From: Acididesulfobacillus acetoxydans
Lineage (GTDB): Bacteria; Bacillota; Desulfitobacteriia; Desulfitobacteriales; Desulfitobacteriaceae
Length of the DNA stretch: 64,000 bases
Direction: 5' to 3'
NCBI RefSeq assembly: GCF_902729405.1
Contig: NZ_LR746496.1
Location: forward strand, 3,348,001 to 3,412,000
Shown here: one piece after another, positions 59,354 through 64,000 of the stretch
How the letters are laid out: each line of letters begins with the position of its first letter
Position numbering within the stretch: position 1 is the first letter of the stretch
Notes under the pieces: model-generated
What the model was told of the DNA's origin: nothing
The model's input: the letters and a program-made list of their open reading frames with translations, nothing else
Database searches by the model: none
Position numbers and translations under genes: made by a program

Positions 59354-60505
59354 TCAGGTCGAATGACGGGCTTCATAGCCCAGCTTCCAAACCAGCAGGG
59401 TCCGCCAAACCGCGCGTTCCAGCTGGGCCTCCGCCCGGCTCAAGGCTTCGCCCAGGCTAGTCGGGCCCTCCGCGATGCTCAGACACGCTTCTATGCCCGC
59501 CGCGGCCAGAAGGTTCGGGTCTCCTTCCACGGCCCCGGAGAGGACTAGGACCGGAACTCCGGCTTGGCGGGCATAAGCCGCCACTCCGGCCGGAACCTTA
59601 CCAAACCCGGTTTGGAAATCCGTCTTGCCCTCCCCCGTCAGGACCAAGTCGGCTCCCGCCATTTTCTCCCGTGCCCCGGCCGCTTCCAAAACGATTTCGC
59701 TACCGGACCTCAGGCTTGCCCCTAGTAAGCCGACCAGGCCCGCACCCAGCCCTCCCGCGGCACCGCCGCCCGGGAGGCCGAGAAGGTCGCGCCCCTGTAC
59801 CTGACCGAGCACACGTCCCCAGTTGGCCAAGGCTTGATCCAACTCCCGCACCATCTCCGCCGTGGCCCCTTTTTGCGGTCCATAGACCGCGCTCGCCCCC
59901 TGAGGCCCGCAAAGTGGATTTTGCACATCACAAGCCACTTCAAACTCAACATCCTGAACTCTGGGATGTAAATCGGCAAGTTCAATGCCGGTGAGGCGCG
60001 CCAACTCTGCGCCGCCCGGTCCCAGAGCCAAACCCCGGGCATCAAGCAATTTCGCGCCCAAAGCCTGCGCCATCCCCGCTCCGCCGTCATTGGTCGCGCT
60101 GCCGCCAATCCCAATCAGAATCTTCCCGACTCCCTTGTCCAGAGCGTCTTTAATTAATTCCCCCGTGCCCCGGGTCGTGGTGACGAGCGGATTTCTCTCT
60201 TCAGCCGTCAGCAATGGGAGCCCCGAAGCCGCGGCCATCTCAATGACCGCGGTCCGCCCTTGATCGAGAAGACCGTACACAGCCTCCACCGGACGACCCA
60301 GCGGGTCGGAAACCGTGAGCTTCACCTTCTCTCCGCCCGCCGCGGCCAGAACGGCGTCCACGGTCCCCTCTCCCCCATCTGCCATCGGGATTACTTCCAC
60401 CCTGCCCTCCGGGAATACGCGTTTCACCCCGCGTTCCATGGCTCGGGCCGCTGACAGGGCACTCAGACAGCCCTTGTAAGAATCCGGAGCCACAACAATA
60501 CGCAC
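59354..60505 (-). CDS. glycerate kinase (GlxK/GarK family)
   Basis: 383 residues. MRIVVAPDSYKGCLSALSAA, VIPMADGGEGTVDAVL, IGIGGSATNDGGAGMAQALG and VLTGEGKTDFQTGFGKVPAG are all diagnostic of class I/II glycerate kinases. It converts D-glycerate to 2- or 3-phosphoglycerate. With the CitE-like and CoA-ligase genes 55 kb away this fits glycolate/glyoxylate use, though the link is only functional. GTG 60505 has GGAGGAG upstream. The membrane protein gene ends 14 bases upstream. Confidence 0.94.
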   Translation of the reverse strand: MRIVVAPDSYKGCLSALSAARAMERGVKRVFPEGRVEVIPMADGGEGTVDAVLAAAGGEKVKLTVSDPLGRPVEAVYGLLDQGRTAVIEMAAASGLPLLTAEERNPLVTTTRGTGELIKDALDKGVGKILIGIGGSATNDGGAGMAQALGAKLLDARGLALGPGGAELARLTGIELADLHPRVQDVEFEVACDVQNPLCGPQGASAVYGPQKGATAEMVRELDQALANWGRVLGQVQGRDLLGLPGGGAAGGLGAGLVGLLGASLRSGSEIVLEAAGAREKMAGADLVLTGEGKTDFQTGFGKVPAGVAAYARQAGVPVLVLSGAVEGDPNLLAAAGIEACLSIAEGPTSLGEALSRAEAQLERAVWRTLLVWKLGYEARHST

Positions 60506-60518
60506 CGGAACTCCTCCC

Positions 60519-60854
60519 TCAATTTTGCCGGCTCAGGCGCAGCCCCATCCAGACCCCAATCAGGACGAAGATGACCAGGCTCAAAAAATCGACCCCGACC
60601 ATACTCCAATCCTGCACCGCTATCCCGGCCAGATAGGTTAGAACATAAGTCAGCACATTGTAAACAAGGGCGGCCGTCAAGACCTCTCTGATTCCGCTTT
60701 TCTGCTCCACATATCCGGCCAGGAATCCGACCGGATAGAAGACGGCAAAGTTGAACGCCACTTGACTCAAATAAGTCTCCGCCGTAAAGACGCCGCTCCA
60801 AATAAAATACAAAAGAAAAAGGATAGCCCCGTAACGCCAAAAATTGAGCCGCAT
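60519..60854 (-). CDS. small four-helix membrane protein
   Basis: About 111 residues from ATG 60854 (GGAGGG five bases upstream; ATG 60866 also in frame). Four hydrophobic segments: YGAILFLLYFIWSGVFTAET, FNFAVFYPVGFLAGYV, ALVYNVLTYVLTYLAGIAV and VDFLSLVIFVLIGVWMG. No known family. It precedes the glycerate kinase gene and could be a transporter partner or an unrelated protein. Confidence 0.75.
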   Translation of the reverse strand: MRLNFWRYGAILFLLYFIWSGVFTAETYLSQVAFNFAVFYPVGFLAGYVEQKSGIREVLTAALVYNVLTYVLTYLAGIAVQDWSMVGVDFLSLVIFVLIGVWMGLRLSRQN

Positions 60855-61279
60855 GCCGCCCTCCATCCGAGCTATCAGGAAACCCTCCCCCCAAGACCGA
60901 TTCTCCCATACCCCAGGTGTGACCCTTATTCTCTACTCCGGGTTAACTCCCCATCGTTGTGCGGCATCCGTTCCGGTCTCACCTCGGCCCGCGGCACCCC
61001 TCTCATGGACCTCTGTCCCCGCGGCACCCCTCTCATGGACCTCTGTCCCCGCGGCACCCCTCTCATGGACCTCTGTCCCCGCGGCACCCTCTCATGGACC
61101 TCTGTCCCCGCGGCACCCTCTCGTGGACCTCTGTCCCCGCGGCACCCGTTCCGGTCTCCGGAGCCCAAGCGACTATGCTGGGGTTTTGAGGATCCGTCTC
61201 GGGGTGAGCCCTTAAGCCTGAGGCTATAGACGAGTGAATCCGGATATCACCCTCTCCGAAGCACGGCGGCCCCCAAACC
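60855..61279. other. intergenic region with a minisatellite
   Basis: No credible gene. It holds the 30-bp tandem array (60991-61138) flanked by two GTTCCGGTCTC copies (about 60970 and 61148). Confidence 0.6.
60991..61138. repeat. 30-bp minisatellite, five units
   Basis: Units begin GCGGCACCCCTCTCATGGAC and end CTCTGTCCCC; three are 30 bp and two 29 bp (60991, 61021, 61051, 61081, 61110). The first three are identical by eye. No unique spacers, so this is not CRISPR. Confidence 0.85.
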
Positions 61280-62809
<1,530 letters not shown>

Positions 62810-62948
62810 TTAGACAATCTCCTCGAAAATTGTGCAGCTCTGCCGTCTCGCCTTCCCGGCCCGCTTGCGTTCCTGCCGGCCCTCGGGTAGAATCGTAAGT
62901 GGACAATCATCCGGGCAACAACCGATTCGGAGGGAGGGTACCCGCAGA

Positions 62949-63464
62949 GTGCGCGGCCGGAGCATCTTTTACCGCAGCGGACAATTCATCGATGTGCTTT
63001 GGGCCCGTTTCGGACGGGAGGACCTAAGCCGCGCGCGCCATTTCCTCCCCGCAACCGCCTACGCGCTTTTCTTGCGCCAGTCTCCCGCCGAACGGCGGCA
63101 CTCTCTCAAAGTTGCCGCCATAATCGACAACCGGGGCCCGGCTCTGCCGCCCAATGAACGGAGGACCTTGCTCCAGGCCGCCTTGTTGCATGATTGCGGC
63201 AAATCTCTCTTCCCGCTCCGCCTCTGGCAGCGTGTTCTGGTCGTGTGCTGCCAAAAATCTCCTCAGGAGGTGCAAACCCGTCTCCTCCGGGGCCCCAAAG
63301 TCGTCTCCTCCCCTTTGCGCCTGGCTCAGCTCCATCCGGCCTGGGGCAGCCGGCTGGCCCATCAAGCCGGCTTGAACGACGAGGTCTGCCGCCTCATAGC
63401 TGAGCATCATCAGCCGCGCACCCCTCTTGGGCGCCTCCTGGCTGAGGCGGACGACCGCTGCTGA
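62949..63464 (+). CDS. HD-domain protein (possible phosphohydrolase)
   Basis: 171 residues from GTG 62949, about ten bases after GGAGGGAGGG; the upstream frame from 62832 has no site. LRQSPAERRHSLKVAAIIDN precedes ALLHDCGKSLFPLRLWQRVL, the HD motif, and LIAEHHQPRTPLGRLLAEAD closes the domain with two His and Asp. The metal site H...HD...H...D looks complete. Substrate unknown. Confidence 0.8.
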   Translation: MRGRSIFYRSGQFIDVLWARFGREDLSRARHFLPATAYALFLRQSPAERRHSLKVAAIIDNRGPALPPNERRTLLQAALLHDCGKSLFPLRLWQRVLVVCCQKSPQEVQTRLLRGPKVVSSPLRLAQLHPAWGSRLAHQAGLNDEVCRLIAEHHQPRTPLGRLLAEADDRC

Positions 63465-63485
63465 AACGAAAATACGGGCAAAAAA

Positions 63486-63514
63486 GCATGAAACCCCGCG
63501 AGACGGTTTCATGC
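63486..63514. terminator. bidirectional intrinsic terminator
   Basis: GCATGAAACC...GGTTTCATGC followed by TTTCTTTT on the plus strand and preceded by AAAAA, so it can serve both the HD gene and the coiled-coil gene, whose stop it overlaps. Confidence 0.8.
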
Positions 63515-63799
63515 TTTCTTTTGATTGAGTTCTATCCTTTCCTGCAGTTCCACAATCTGGCGATTTTTCGAGAACAACCATTTGGCGAACCGGCTGTTAT
63601 CCCTCTGCAAGCGGACATTTTCTTTCTCCAGGTTATGGATGAGAGCGATTTTTTCCCGCTCCACTTTTTCCAGAAGGTTCATCAGAACCCTGCGGCTGAC
63701 ACGCAAATGCTCAACCCGCTGTTCCAACTCTTTGACACGCACTCTGAGCAGCGTAAGTTCTTCTTGCTCTTCCAAATCCCGTCGCACCCCCGGCATCAT
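63509..63799 (-). CDS. small coiled-coil protein
   Basis: 96 residues, almost entirely heptad-like: LTLLRVRVKELEQRVEHLRV, VREKIALIHNLEKENVRL-like and NRQIVELQERIELNQ. Acidic/basic alternation points to a dimeric coiled coil. ATG 63799 has no strong ribosome binding site; a TTG at residue 9 after GGGGG is the alternative. Function unknown. The aminotransferase gene ends 39 bases upstream. Confidence 0.65.
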   Translation of the reverse strand: MMPGVRRDLEEQEELTLLRVRVKELEQRVEHLRVSRRVLMNLLEKVEREKIALIHNLEKENVRLQRDNSRFAKWLFSKNRQIVELQERIELNQKKA

Positions 63800-63837
63800 C
63801 GTATTTCCAATAATATTCTATGCCGGGGGAGAACGTT

Positions 63838-64000
63838 TTAACCCTTTTGCCCCAAAAACCGCCCGATTCGTTCGGTCGCTTCCCGCATCACAGATTCCTC
63901 TTGAACTAAAGCAACCCTGACATAGCCCTCCCCGTGAGTACCGAAGGCCACGCCGGGAACTACCAGCACTCCGGCCTCCCGCGCCAAGTCAACAGCAAAG
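63838..64000 (-). CDS. class I/II aminotransferase, C-terminal fragment (cut by window edge)
   Basis: The last 53 residues are visible: FAVDLAREAGVLVVPGVAFG then THGEGYVRVALVQEESVMRE and ATERIGRFLGQKG, the C-terminal small domain of class I/II PLP aminotransferases (the Arg in YVRVAL binds the substrate carboxylate). The remaining gene lies beyond base 64000. Closest resemblance is to aspartate/LL-DAP-type enzymes, but subgroup cannot be fixed from this piece. Confidence 0.85.
   Translation of the reverse strand, partial: FAVDLAREAGVLVVPGVAFGTHGEGYVRVALVQEESVMREATERIGRFLGQKG

Noticed and set aside
60463-60909. 148-codon minus-strand frame
   Set aside because: Shadow of the four-helix membrane protein gene in another frame.
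60991-61138. Possible CRISPR array
   Set aside because: Units are directly abutting with no unique spacers and no cas genes.

Overview
The window looks like a chromosomal segment of an anaerobic, Gram-positive, spore-former-type member of the Clostridia, probably of the Peptococcaceae/Desulfitobacterium kind. I infer this from strong AGGAGG-type ribosome binding sites, frequent GTG/TTG starts, corrinoid methyl-transfer proteins, a Psr/Phs-type molybdoenzyme operon, LytR-CpsA-Psr and UppP envelope proteins, and lipoprotein/LacI sugar uptake. No 16S or other taxonomic marker is present, so the assignment is loose.

Layout. 1-5.8 kb (minus): a CoA-thioester operon made of a SucC-like beta subunit, a small 4Fe-4S protein, a SucD-like alpha subunit and a CitE/malyl-CoA-lyase-like aldolase that runs off the left edge; an NhaC antiporter lies upstream. 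6-13.7 kb: housekeeping and redox genes (LCP protein, CoA-disulfide reductase fused to rhodanese, MazG-like hydrolase, polysaccharide deacetylase, thioredoxin-like protein, threonine aldolase, leucine-carboxymethyltransferase-like protein). 14.1-21.4 kb (minus): a corrinoid protein, a Gfo/Idh/MocA gene remnant, a UroD-family methyltransferase, a complete monosaccharide ABC transporter and its LacI regulator. Together they suggest uptake and demethylation of a methylated sugar or cyclitol. 21.7-26.2 kb: a decayed toxin-antitoxin module, a DAO-Rieske protein, and a HEPN-MNT pair whose HEPN gene is split by a complete IS3-family element with a readable 4-bp target duplication.

26.6-42.8 kb: a 16-kb integrative element bounded by 93-bp direct repeats covering the 3' part of a tRNA-Ala(CGC) gene and its terminator. 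It carries a tyrosine integrase, an XRE repressor, a sigma factor, a serine resolvase, a terminase-small-subunit-like protein, a 971-residue tape-measure-like protein ending in a glucosaminidase domain, a run of small phage-type genes, a DUF3987 protein, a CHC2 primase, an excisionase-like HTH protein and an orphan cargo gene. No capsid, portal, large terminase or relaxase gene is visible. It resembles a phage satellite that brings its own tape-measure/lysin protein, and it has at least two iteron-like repeat clusters.

42.9-64 kb: TPR protein, a 9-bp repeat array, a short class II terpene-cyclase-like protein, RNase HI, a GNAT, ThpR, an orphan 400-residue protein, a Psr/Phs-type molybdopterin operon (A, B, C) with a TorD-type chaperone and a LysR regulator, DmpA-type peptidase, UppP, TetR, glycerate kinase, IMP dehydrogenase, an HD-domain protein and the end of an aminotransferase gene. 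Many spacers carry short tandem duplications with periods of 9, 11-12, 15, 20 and 30 bp.
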